Of a DNA stretch of 13,464 nucleotides, positions 6,712 through 13,464 are shown piece after piece. Under the pieces are notes generated by a model that searched no databases, had not been told where the DNA came from, and saw only the letters and a program-made list of their open reading frames with translations. Made by a program: the position numbers and the translations under genes. Origin of the DNA: Clostridiales bacterium (lineage in GTDB: Bacteria; Bacillota; Clostridia; Oscillospirales; Oscillospiraceae). The DNA lies in the NCBI GenBank assembly GCA_019421525.1, contig JAHZFC010000048.1, positions 1 to 13,464 of the forward strand, read 5' to 3'. Positions within the stretch are counted from its first letter, which is position 1, and each line of letters opens with the position of its first letter.

Positions 6712-7512
6712 CTACCCCTCCAACACCTGATGAGAGCGCTTGACCAGCTCCTCCAGGTCCTCTTCACAGGGCGTTCCCCGCCCAACGGTCAGATATCCAA
6801 GATACTCGATGTTCCCTTCCGGCCCGCGAATGGGTGAAAAGGTAAGTCCCTTGACAGAAAAGTCCGCCTCATCCGCATGTTTCAGGAAATGCTCCAGCAC
6901 CTCAAGATGGACGGCTGGGTCCCGGACCACGCCCTTTTTCCCCACCTTTTCCCGCCCAGCTTCAAATTGAGGCTTGACCAGGGCGACCACCTGGCCCTTT
7001 TCTCCCATCAGCGGCCGCAGAGCGGGCAAGATCAGCTTCAGGGAGATAAAGGATACATCGATGGAGGCAAAGTCCAGTGGCTCCGGGATCTGCTCCTTTG
7101 TCAGATACCGGGCATTGGTCCGCTCCAGGCACACCACCCGTTCATCATTTCGGATGGACCAGGCCAGCTGGCCATAGCCCACGTCCACAGCGTATACCCT
7201 AGCCGCTCCGTTTTGGAGCATGCAGTCTGTAAAGCCGCCGGTGGACGCACCGATGTCCGCCGCCACACATCCGTCCAGCCGGATGGGGAAACAGGTCATG
7301 GCCTTTTCCAGCTTCAGCCCGCCCCGGCTGACATAGCGCAGGCTCTGCCCCCGGACCTCCAGACGGGCCGTCTCATCCACCGTCGCGCCGGCCTTGTCGT
7401 ACCGCCGGTCTCCGATAAAGACCTGCCCGGTCATGATGAGGGCCTGGGCCTTCTGGCGGCTCTCCGCCAGCCCCTGCTCCACCATCAGGACATCCAGACG
7501 TTTTTTAGCCAC
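6712..7512 (-). CDS. tlyA: TlyA-family rRNA (cytidine-2'-O)-methyltransferase
   Basis: The 266-residue protein has an N-terminal S4 RNA-binding domain (KKRLDVLMVEQGLAESRQKA, residues 3-22), then YVSRGGLKLEKA (60-71). It continues into an FtsJ-like methyltransferase domain with the SAM loop DIGASTGGFTD (86-96) and KPQFEAGR near 180-187. Family members 2'-O-methylate cytidines in 16S and 23S rRNA, and whether this one modifies one or both subunits cannot be told. The chosen start is GTG 7512. It follows GGAGGTG with a 7-base spacer, gives the normal S4 N-terminus and overlaps the dxs stop by 8 bases. The longer open frame to 7593 is dxs read out of frame. Confidence 0.93.
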   Translation of the reverse strand: MAKKRLDVLMVEQGLAESRQKAQALIMTGQVFIGDRRYDKAGATVDETARLEVRGQSLRYVSRGGLKLEKAMTCFPIRLDGCVAADIGASTGGFTDCMLQNGAARVYAVDVGYGQLAWSIRNDERVVCLERTNARYLTKEQIPEPLDFASIDVSFISLKLILPALRPLMGEKGQVVALVKPQFEAGREKVGKKGVVRDPAVHLEVLEHFLKHADEADFSVKGLTFSPIRGPEGNIEYLGYLTVGRGTPCEEDLEELVKRSHQVLEG

Positions 7513-9337
7513 GGCCCAGCACCTCCAATGCTTTTTGCGCGATGGACTCCGCGTCGATCCCGCACAGCTTGCGCAGCTGATCCACCGTCCCATGGGGGAC
7601 GAACTGCTCGCCCAGGTCCACCAGGGTCAAAGAAGCGGGGATCGTTCCGGTCTCCAGGAGACGGGAGGCGACCTGCTGGCCGACGCAGCCGGAGGAGATG
7701 CACTCCTCTGCCACCAGCAGATGCCCGGTATCCCGGACGGCCTGCTGGATGGGGGACATATCCAGTGGCCGGACGCTGTTGAGCTTCAGCACGCGGACAG
7801 ATATCCCCTGCCCTTCCAGCAGGTCAGCCGCATCCAGCGCCACATTGATCATCGTCCCATAGGCGATCAGTGTGAAGTCGTCCCCACGGCGCACCACCGC
7901 AGTCCCCTCCACGCCGGTATTTTGGCGGAACCGACCCTCGCCACCACGGGGATAGCGGACGGCCACGGGGCCCCGGACCTTGAACAGGGCGTGTTCCAGC
8001 ATCAACTTCAGCTCCGCGAAGCTGGCCGGGCACAGGATGGTCATCCCGGGCACGGAAGACAGGTACGCGATGTCGAAGATGCCCTGGTGGGTCTCCCCGT
8101 CCTCGCCCACCAGCCCGGCCCGGTCCACCGCCAGCACCACATGGAGCTTTTGCAGGGCCACGTCATGGAGCAGCATATCATAGGAGCGCTGCAAAAACGT
8201 GGAGTAAACGGCGAACACCGGCAGCAGCCGCTGCTTTGCCATACCGCCCGCCATGGCGACAGCGTGTCCCTCTGCGATGCCCACATCAAAAAAGCGGCTG
8301 GGGAACTGCTGGGCAAATCCGTCCAGCCCTGTCCCGGACTGCATGGCCGCTGTGATGGCGCAGATGCGCCCATCCCGCTGGGCAAATTGACACATAGCCT
8401 GTCCGAACACGGCGGAGAAGTTCGCCCCTGCCGGGCGCAGGCTCTCCCCCGTCTCCGGGTCAAAGGGACCGATGCCGTGAAAGCGGTCCGGCTCCTTCTC
8501 TGCCAGACGGTAGCCCTTTCCCTTCTGGGTCTTGACATGGACCAGCACCGGCCCGCCCAGGTCCTTGGCATAGGTGAGCACCCGGGTCAGCTGTTTCACG
8601 TCATGGCCATCCACCGGCCCCACATAGGAAAATCCCATGTCTTCAAACATACTGCATGGGAGGATCGCGTCCTTGACTGCCTTTTTCACCACATGGGTGA
8701 ACCGATAGACAGCCCTGCCCACCGGCCCGTGCCCTGTCAAGCCCCGGTAGAGCTTTTTCAGCCGCAGGTACTGGGGCTTGAGCCGCTGGTGGGCCAGGTA
8801 GTCGGCGATGCTGCCCACGTTGGGCGTGATGGACATCCCATTGTCGTTGAGGATGACGATGAGCCGCTCGCCGCTTTGCCCCGCATTGGTCAGGCCCTCA
8901 TAGGCCAATCCTCCGGTGAGCGCGCCGTCCCCCAGCAGGGCCAGCACATCATAGTCCTCCCCCTGCAAGGTCCTGGCTCTGGCCATCCCCAGGGCCACAG
9001 ATACGGCGTTGGAGGCATGGCCTGCCACAAAGGCGTCGGTCCGGCTCTCGTTGGGCTTGGGGAACCCGGACAGGCCGCCAAAGGAGCGCAGCGTCTCCAT
9101 AGCCCCGTCCCGTCCGGTCAGTATCTTATGACAGTAGCACTGATGCCCTACATCAAACACCAGCCTGTCCCACTCGGTATGAAAGACCCGGTGGATGGCC
9201 ACGGTGAGCTCCACCACGCCCAGGTTGGATGCAAGGTGTCCCCCCGTCTGGGAGACGACTTCAACGAGCCGTTCCCTAAGCTGGGCGCACAGCTGCTCCG
9301 CCTGTTGGTCTGTGATCTTGCTCAGATCGTCCGGCAT
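7505..9337 (-). CDS. dxs: 1-deoxy-D-xylulose-5-phosphate synthase
   Basis: DXS condenses pyruvate and glyceraldehyde-3-phosphate using thiamine diphosphate, the first step of the MEP isoprenoid route. The 610-residue protein shows TGGHLASNLGVVELT, then DVGHQ (62-66). The thiamine-binding motif runs from GDGAL (136-140) to NDN (164-166). The VKTQKGKGY lysine-rich segment is near 269-277, and the catalytic glutamate is in GIAEGHAV (Glu about 356). The C-terminal domain ends in FVPHGTVDQLRKLCGID. The ATG at 9337 has AAGGAGGTGA upstream. It overlaps tlyA by 8 bases. ispA lies two genes upstream, so precursor formation and prenyl chain formation are encoded together. Confidence 0.98.
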   Translation of the reverse strand: MPDDLSKITDQQAEQLCAQLRERLVEVVSQTGGHLASNLGVVELTVAIHRVFHTEWDRLVFDVGHQCYCHKILTGRDGAMETLRSFGGLSGFPKPNESRTDAFVAGHASNAVSVALGMARARTLQGEDYDVLALLGDGALTGGLAYEGLTNAGQSGERLIVILNDNGMSITPNVGSIADYLAHQRLKPQYLRLKKLYRGLTGHGPVGRAVYRFTHVVKKAVKDAILPCSMFEDMGFSYVGPVDGHDVKQLTRVLTYAKDLGGPVLVHVKTQKGKGYRLAEKEPDRFHGIGPFDPETGESLRPAGANFSAVFGQAMCQFAQRDGRICAITAAMQSGTGLDGFAQQFPSRFFDVGIAEGHAVAMAGGMAKQRLLPVFAVYSTFLQRSYDMLLHDVALQKLHVVLAVDRAGLVGEDGETHQGIFDIAYLSSVPGMTILCPASFAELKLMLEHALFKVRGPVAVRYPRGGEGRFRQNTGVEGTAVVRRGDDFTLIAYGTMINVALDAADLLEGQGISVRVLKLNSVRPLDMSPIQQAVRDTGHLLVAEECISSGCVGQQVASRLLETGTIPASLTLVDLGEQFVPHGTVDQLRKLCGIDAESIAQKALEVLGRG

Positions 9338-9374
9338 GGCCTCTCACCTCCTTACCTTTTGCCGTCTCCGGGAT

Positions 9375-9812
9375 TCATGGCCACAGGGCACAGCCCACCA
9401 CGCCCACGATGATACCTAATACCAGTCCAGCCCCCACCTGGAGCCAGGTGTGCCCGATCAGCTCCTTGAGCTCCTCTGCAAACAGCTCCGGCTTCTGGCT
9501 GTCCCAGTTTTCCATGATGTAGTTGAGCACCTTTGCCTGCTCCCCCGTCTCCTTGCGCACGTTGGCCGCGTCATACATCACGATCAGGGCCAGGACCACG
9601 CTGATGGCAAACGTCACAGAGTCCAACCCCGTCAATATGGCCGCACACGTAGCGCAGGTGCAGACGAAGGAGGAGTGGGAGCTGGGCATCCCGCCGCCGG
9701 TCAGCAGATATTGGACCTCGAACTTACGGTTGGTGATGGCGGAGATAAAAAACTTGAGCACCTGGGCAATGGCCCAGGAACAGGCGGAAAGCACCAAGAC
9801 CTGATTGATCAT
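9375..9812 (-). CDS. Divergent PAP2 (DUF212) family integral membrane protein
   Basis: This 145-residue protein has about four hydrophobic segments and the family markers TGGGMPSSHSS (PSSHS at 43-47), YDAANVRKETGEQAKVLN (80-97) and LKELIGHTWLQVGAG (115-129). The PSSHS block and the later His resemble the active-site histidine region of PAP2 lipid phosphatases, but biochemical roles in this divergent group are poorly established. It sits 20 bp after ispA and 37 bp before dxs, so a prenyl or lipid diphosphate substrate is a reasonable guess, not shown by the sequence. ATG 9812 is preceded by a G-rich ribosome site (GGGGGGA) with an 8-base spacer. Confidence 0.93.
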   Translation of the reverse strand: MINQVLVLSACSWAIAQVLKFFISAITNRKFEVQYLLTGGGMPSSHSSFVCTCATCAAILTGLDSVTFAISVVLALIVMYDAANVRKETGEQAKVLNYIMENWDSQKPELFAEELKELIGHTWLQVGAGLVLGIIVGVVGCALWP

Positions 9813-9832
9813 GTCATCGTCCCCCCACTCGT

Positions 9833-10708
9833 TTAGCGGTCACGTCCGGCCAGCTCGTCCGCCAGCCACTTCAGGAAAGCCGTATCGCCCCGGAATCGCG
9901 CCAGCGCCTCCTGTGCCAGGCGGGTGTGCTCCAATACCAAAGCCGCACAATCCTCCCGTCCCAGCAGTGAGACAAAGGTGTGCTTCCCATTGGCCCGGTC
10001 AGAGCCCACGGGCTTCCCCAGCGTCTCCGTGGTGGAAATGGCATCCAGAAGGTCGTCCCTGATCTGGAAAGCCATCCCCAGATGCTCGGCGTAATCCCCC
10101 GCCGCGGACAGGTCCGCATCTGTATCCGGCCGCAGTCCGGCGCAAAGTACCCCGATCTGGCAGGCCGCCCGGAGCAGAGCCGCCGTCTTTTGCCCGTGGA
10201 TGAGGGTCAGCTCCTCCAGAGTGGGCTGCCGTCCCTCTGCCTCCATATCCAGATACTGCCCGCCGCACATACCGTCAAGCCCTGCCGCCCGGGCTAAAAT
10301 GAGTCCCATCCGCGCCCGGACGCCGTCCTCCAATGTGGGGCAGGTCAGCACCCATTCAAAGGCAGCTGCCTGGAGGGCGTCCCCAGCCAGGGTGGCCGTA
10401 CACTCCCCGTAGACCTTGTGGCAGGTGGGCTTTCCCCGGCGCAGGTCGTCGTTGTCCATACAGGGCAGGTCGTCATGGATCAGAGAATAGGTGTGGAGCA
10501 TCTCTACTCCACAGGCCGCATCCAGGGCCTGCTCGGCCTTTCCGCCCGCGGCCTCACAAAATCCCAGGACCAGGATGGGCCGGATGCGTTTGCCTCCGGC
10601 CATCAGGCTGTATGACATCGCCTGTCCAAGTCCTTTCCCGGGAAATGCCTCTGAAAGACGCGCCTCGATCATCTGGCGCTGCTGCTCCATCTCCTGTTGG
10701 AATCCCAT
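9833..10708 (-). CDS. ispA: Farnesyl diphosphate synthase-type polyprenyl synthetase
   Basis: This trans-prenyltransferase joins isopentenyl units to make C15 (probably) diphosphate for undecaprenyl and related lipids. From the ATG at 10708 it is 291 residues. GGKRIRP is at 38-44, and the first aspartate-rich motif DDLPCMD is at 79-85 in the context HTYSLIHDD, as in bacterial FPP synthases. LRRGKPTCHKVYG follows, and the second motif is FQIRDDLLD (213-221). KHTFVSLLG is near 241-249. The first ATG, at 10717, directly abuts the AAAGG ribosome site, while 10708 has a 9-base spacer, so 10708 is preferred. Product chain length is predicted only. The gene lies 20 bp upstream of the DUF212 gene and 50 bp after xseB. 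Confidence 0.95.
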   Translation of the reverse strand: MGFQQEMEQQRQMIEARLSEAFPGKGLGQAMSYSLMAGGKRIRPILVLGFCEAAGGKAEQALDAACGVEMLHTYSLIHDDLPCMDNDDLRRGKPTCHKVYGECTATLAGDALQAAAFEWVLTCPTLEDGVRARMGLILARAAGLDGMCGGQYLDMEAEGRQPTLEELTLIHGQKTAALLRAACQIGVLCAGLRPDTDADLSAAGDYAEHLGMAFQIRDDLLDAISTTETLGKPVGSDRANGKHTFVSLLGREDCAALVLEHTRLAQEALARFRGDTAFLKWLADELAGRDR

Positions 10709-10758
10709 GTCGCCCATCCTTTCTGTATGAAACGCGCTCCACCGTCCTGCGGCCCAGG

Positions 10759-11004
10759 TCAGCTCTGGGGCGAGCTGTCGCTGGCCTCAAAGGGCCCCTC
10801 CGCGCCAGCGTCTGCCTGGAGCAGTTTGGTCACCTTCTGCTCCGCCTTGTCCAGCATGGCCGAGCAGGAGCCAGCCAGCTTGCTGCCCTCCTCAAACAGG
10901 GCCAAGGCCTGATCGAGAGGGCCCTGGCCGCTCTCCAGTTCTTTGACGATCTGCTCCAGGCGGTCCATCGCCTGCTCAAAGCTCATCTGCTTTTTTGCCG
11001 CCAT
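10759..11004 (-). CDS. xseB: Exodeoxyribonuclease VII small subunit
   Basis: The 81-residue helical protein contains MSFEQAMDRLEQIVKELESG and the family-typical PLDQALALFEEGSKLAG, followed by a helix rich in lysine and glutamate and a short disordered tail. It binds several-to-one with XseA to form exonuclease VII, which degrades single-stranded DNA. The ATG at 11004 has AAGGAG 8 bases upstream and lies within the last 22 bases of xseA, so translation of the two subunits is probably coupled. An upstream in-frame ATG at 11034 lacks that ribosome site and is rejected. Confidence 0.95.
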   Translation of the reverse strand: MAAKKQMSFEQAMDRLEQIVKELESGQGPLDQALALFEEGSKLAGSCSAMLDKAEQKVTKLLQADAGAEGPFEASDSSPQS

Positions 11005-12215
11005 TCGACTTTCTCCTTCCCATCCACCTGGCACAGCAGCTTTCCGTCTGTGACCAGGATCTCCAGCCGGTCCCCAGGCTCCGCCTGGGCGAGCTTCTGG
11101 ACCACGTGCTCGTCCTTGCGCACGATGGCGTAGCCTCTGGATAATACTTTAAGCGGGCTCAAGGCATCCAGCCCCGCGCACAAGCGGGCCAGCTCCGCCC
11201 TGCCGGACTTTATCCTCTGCTCACAGGCGGAGGACAGCCTCCGCTGCCAGAAGTCCAGCAGCATACGCCGGTCCTCGATGGGGGCTTTCATGCTCTGCAG
11301 CACCCGTGCCTGCCGCAGCTGCTCCAGCCGCCGGCGCTGGATCTCAAGCCGGGCGGACATCGCCCGGACCATCCGCCGTTCCAGCTGCCGGAGCTGTTGG
11401 CGCACCTCGTTCTGGTCCGGCACCGCCAGCTCCGCGCCATTGGAGGGGGTGGCCGCCCGCAGGTCGGCCACATAGTCGGCGATGGTCACGTCCGGCTCGT
11501 GCCCTACGGCGGAGATCACCGGGATATTGGACACGAAGATCGCCCGAGCCACCACTTCTTCATTGAATGCCCACAGGTCCTCCATCGATCCGCCGCCCCG
11601 GCCGGTGATGATCAGGTCCACTCCGGACAGGCCGTTGACCGTGTGGATGGCGGCGGCGATCTCAGCCGCCGCCCCCTCCCCCTGGACCCGCACCGGGACC
11701 ACCAGCACCTGGGCCATGGGCCATCGGGCCCGCAGCACCCGGATCATATCCCGTACTGCCGCTCCGGCCGGAGAGGTGATCAGCGCGATCTTCCTGGGAT
11801 ACCTGGGCAGCGGACGCTTGGCCTCCTGGGCGAACAATCCCTCACGGGCCAGACGCTCCTTGAGCTGTTCAAAGGCCGCATGGAGGTCTCCCAGGCCGTT
11901 GGCAAACAGCTGCGTGCAATACAGCTGATACTGTCCATCCCGCGGGAAAACAGACACCCGGCCATAGGCTACCACCCGCATCCCATTGGCGGGCTGGAAC
12001 CGCAGCCGGACGGCATCTCCCCGGAACAGGACACACCGGATGGCCCCCTGCTCGTCCTTCAGGGAAAAATAGTGGTGTCCGGAGGGGTATTTTTTGTAGT
12101 TGGAGATCTCCCCCCGGACCAGCAGACCGGCCAGCAGCTGATCTTGATCCATCATCTGCTTCACATATTGGTTGACCTGCCAGACGGAATATACCGGCAG
12201 CTCGCTCAAACGCAT
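10983..12215 (-). CDS. xseA: Exodeoxyribonuclease VII large subunit
   Basis: This catalytic subunit of exonuclease VII is 410 residues from the ATG at 12215. An OB-fold domain (about 1-100) with VRGEISNYK and a GHHYFSLKD strand comes first. The catalytic domain follows, with PRKIALITSPAGAAVRDM, GRGGGSMEDLWAFN (205-218) and ISAVGHEPDVTIADYVADLRA (234-254). A helical C-terminal region then ends in a beta segment. The start follows GGAGG with an 8-base spacer. It overlaps the upstream TsaD-like stop by 10 bases and xseB by 22 bases. An open frame running back to 12392 is the upstream gene in another frame. Confidence 0.96.
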   Translation of the reverse strand: MRLSELPVYSVWQVNQYVKQMMDQDQLLAGLLVRGEISNYKKYPSGHHYFSLKDEQGAIRCVLFRGDAVRLRFQPANGMRVVAYGRVSVFPRDGQYQLYCTQLFANGLGDLHAAFEQLKERLAREGLFAQEAKRPLPRYPRKIALITSPAGAAVRDMIRVLRARWPMAQVLVVPVRVQGEGAAAEIAAAIHTVNGLSGVDLIITGRGGGSMEDLWAFNEEVVARAIFVSNIPVISAVGHEPDVTIADYVADLRAATPSNGAELAVPDQNEVRQQLRQLERRMVRAMSARLEIQRRRLEQLRQARVLQSMKAPIEDRRMLLDFWQRRLSSACEQRIKSGRAELARLCAGLDALSPLKVLSRGYAIVRKDEHVVQKLAQAEPGDRLEILVTDGKLLCQVDGKEKVEWRQKSR

Positions 12216-13153
12216 GGCTCCACCCTCCGCTCCAGCGCCCGGTGGGTCAGGATGGCCACGCCCAGGGCGTTGTCCGTGGAATACTGGGGCGGGGCGAACA
12301 CCGCCTCCAGCGGCGCCAAGCGCTGCCGAAGCAAGTTGCTGGAGGCCACCCCACCGGAACAGAGCACTGGCAGGCGGCCATACACCTTCCATGCCGCTTC
12401 CGTGGCCCGGTCCAGGACCAGTGCCAGTGTCTCGAAGGTATATCGGGCCACATCGGGTGCCGGCGTCCCAGCGTCGATCATGGCTTTTATCTTATTCTCC
12501 ATACCGGACAGGGAAAAACGCCCCTCCTGGAGCTTTACGGAAAAACGCGCCGTGCTGTCCGACTGGTGTGCCAGCTCGTCCAGTCCTTTCCCGGCCGGGA
12601 ACGGCAGGCCCAGCGCCACGCCGATCCGGTCCACCAACTGGCCGGCAGAGATATCCGATGTGCCTCCGATGAGCTGGTCGGACACAGTGTGGCCCTCCGG
12701 CCGGACATAGAGCAGCTCCGTGGTCCCGCCTGACAGGTGCCAGGCCAGATGAGGCTGGTCCAGCAGGTCCGGCCGGCCGGCGGACCAGGCCGCCGCCGCG
12801 ATGTGCCCCTGCTGGTGGGAGCAGGGATAAAAGGGTACGCCCAGCACAGCGGCCAGCGTTTTGGCCTGTCCCTCGCCCACCAGGAAACAGGGCATATAGG
12901 AACCCTCCACCTCCCTGGGCCGTGTGGACGCGCCCACGGCGGCCACATCGCCGGGGAGAGGCTGGGCGCACAGCGCCTGGGTCATCCGGTGCAGGCGCTT
13001 GACGTGCTGGAACACCGCATCGCTCTGCCGCAGGCCCAGAGCACCCTCTGGCACCGTCAGGAGCTTGCCTTGGTTCTCCCCTGCCTGTCCGTCGAACCAG
13101 GCGGCAGACGTGGTGTAGTTGCTGGTGTCAAATCCGATACAGACCTGGCCCAT
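12206..13153 (-). CDS. TsaD/Kae1-like (peptidase M22 family) protein, paralogue
   Basis: The 315-residue protein has the ASKHA-type fold of TsaD, the tRNA t6A synthesis ATPase. The metal-site pattern is kept: HQQGH (His 113 and 117) and Asp 294 in STDNALGVA. Also present are LSGGTTELL (140-148), SDISAGQLVDRIGVALGLPFPAG (166-188) and CSGGVASSN (265-273). It is shorter than usual TsaD (about 340). It has Thr where TsaD has the His of SGG-H-T, and SGMENKI where TsaD has SGLKTA. It is therefore probably the Firmicutes TsaD-like paralogue and not the t6A enzyme. Its substrate is unknown to me. The ATG at 13153 follows AAGGGAG, 23 bp after nusB. The protein begins GQVCIGFDTSNYTTS, a normal phosphate-1 strand. 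Confidence 0.88.
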   Translation of the reverse strand: MGQVCIGFDTSNYTTSAAWFDGQAGENQGKLLTVPEGALGLRQSDAVFQHVKRLHRMTQALCAQPLPGDVAAVGASTRPREVEGSYMPCFLVGEGQAKTLAAVLGVPFYPCSHQQGHIAAAAWSAGRPDLLDQPHLAWHLSGGTTELLYVRPEGHTVSDQLIGGTSDISAGQLVDRIGVALGLPFPAGKGLDELAHQSDSTARFSVKLQEGRFSLSGMENKIKAMIDAGTPAPDVARYTFETLALVLDRATEAAWKVYGRLPVLCSGGVASSNLLRQRLAPLEAVFAPPQYSTDNALGVAILTHRALERRVEPCV

Positions 13154-13176
13154 TTCATGCTCCCTTCTCCGCCGGC

Positions 13177-13464
13177 TCAGCTCTCGGCGGGGCATTCCGT
13201 CCGCACGAAAGAGCCCAGGATCCCGTTGACGAATTTGACCGTATCCTCGTCCAGATACTTTTTCGCGATCTCCACCGCCTCGTTGATGGCCACCTTGTTG
13301 GGCACATCCGGCATATACAATATCTCGAACATGGTCACCCGCATGATGGCCGCTGCCACCCGGTCGATCCTGGCAAAGCTCCATCCCTTGGCGTATCTTG
13401 CGATGTCATTGTCCAGCTCTGCCCCGTGGGCGAACACGCCCCGGACGATCCTTTGGATGTACTC
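13177..13464 (-). CDS. nusB: Transcription antitermination factor NusB, C-terminal part
   Basis: The frame is open to the right edge of the window, so the N-terminal 40-50 residues are missing. The 95 residues seen are helical and include FARIDRVAAAIMRVTMFEILY, then VPNKVAINEAVEIAKKY and DTVKFVNGILGSF. These are the hallmark C-terminal helices of NusB, which binds boxA RNA with NusE (S10) in rRNA antitermination. It is the first visible gene of the long minus-strand operon, and its stop is 23 bp before the TsaD-like start. A GTG at 13437 is internal, not the start. Confidence 0.95.
   Translation of the reverse strand, partial: EYIQRIVRGVFAHGAELDNDIARYAKGWSFARIDRVAAAIMRVTMFEILYMPDVPNKVAINEAVEIAKKYLDEDTVKFVNGILGSFVRTECPAES

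Noticed and set aside
7394..9412. A 672-residue open frame on the plus strand
   Set aside because: It is antisense to dxs and tlyA, whose motifs are complete. Long antisense frames are expected in GC-rich coding DNA, and its translation has no recognisable domain and is rich in His, Gln, Pro and Gly.
12216..12392. N-terminal extension of XseA
   Set aside because: Low-complexity Gly/Ala/Pro translation of the TsaD-like gene in another frame. ATG 12215 has GGAGG and the normal OB-fold start.
11397..12710. A 437-residue plus-strand open frame
   Set aside because: It is antisense to xseA and the TsaD-like gene, with no domain and no start signal.
13154..13384. N-terminal extension of the TsaD-like protein
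   Set aside because: The extra 77 residues are nusB read in another frame. The start at 13153 has a ribosome site and the correct family N-terminus.
1..13464. Mobile elements, defence systems, CRISPR or toxin-antitoxin pairs
   Set aside because: No transposase, integrase, nuclease-defence domain, spaced repeats or insertion-sequence ends were found. All genes fit a conserved housekeeping layout.

Overview
The window reads as ordinary chromosome from a GC-rich (about 60%) Gram-positive clostridium. The likeliest home is the Oscillospiraceae (Flavonifractor / Intestinimonas / Lawsonibacter type). That placement is an inference from three things: a tyrosine-type T-box leader, strong AGGAGG-like ribosome sites with several GTG starts, and the Firmicutes gene order nusB - xseA - xseB - ispA - dxs - tlyA - nadK - argR - recN. 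No mobile element, CRISPR array, tRNA or rRNA gene was seen.

Layout. (1) Positions 1-957, plus strand: the 3' end of dapA and complete dapB, two consecutive steps of the lysine/diaminopimelate pathway. (2) Positions 940-1104: a compact convergent intergenic region with three stacked dyads. These are a terminator whose loop contains the dapB stop codon, a near-perfect 40-bp palindrome of unknown role, and a perfect 13-bp-stem terminator for the opposing tyrS. (3) Positions 1110-3494, minus strand: a self-contained unit of a strong sigma-A promoter, a T-box riboswitch with a UAC (Tyr) specifier, an EamA/DMT-family transporter, then tyrS. (4) Positions 3505-13464, minus strand: a long, tightly packed operon that enters from beyond the right edge. 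In transcription order it is nusB (partial), a TsaD/Kae1-like paralogue, xseA, xseB, ispA, a DUF212 PAP2-like membrane protein, dxs, tlyA, nadK, argR, recN and an unnamed 55-residue small ORF. Most junctions overlap or are under 40 bp, the widest being about 50 bp (xseB-ispA), so co-transcription and translational coupling are likely.

Functions. The long operon combines isoprenoid precursor synthesis (dxs, ispA, and possibly the DUF212 protein acting on a prenyl or lipid diphosphate), DNA repair (exonuclease VII subunits, RecN), NADP supply (nadK), rRNA methylation (tlyA), antitermination (nusB) and arginine regulation (argR). I see no terminator between its last gene and the T-box promoter, so readthrough transcripts would meet the T-box terminator.

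Most of this is well-known housekeeping content. The items most worth a second look are the transporter placed under the tyrosine T-box ahead of tyrS, the small ORF after recN, the TsaD paralogue with an altered SGG-H-T motif, and the 40-bp palindrome at 995-1034. I found no convincing new multi-gene system.
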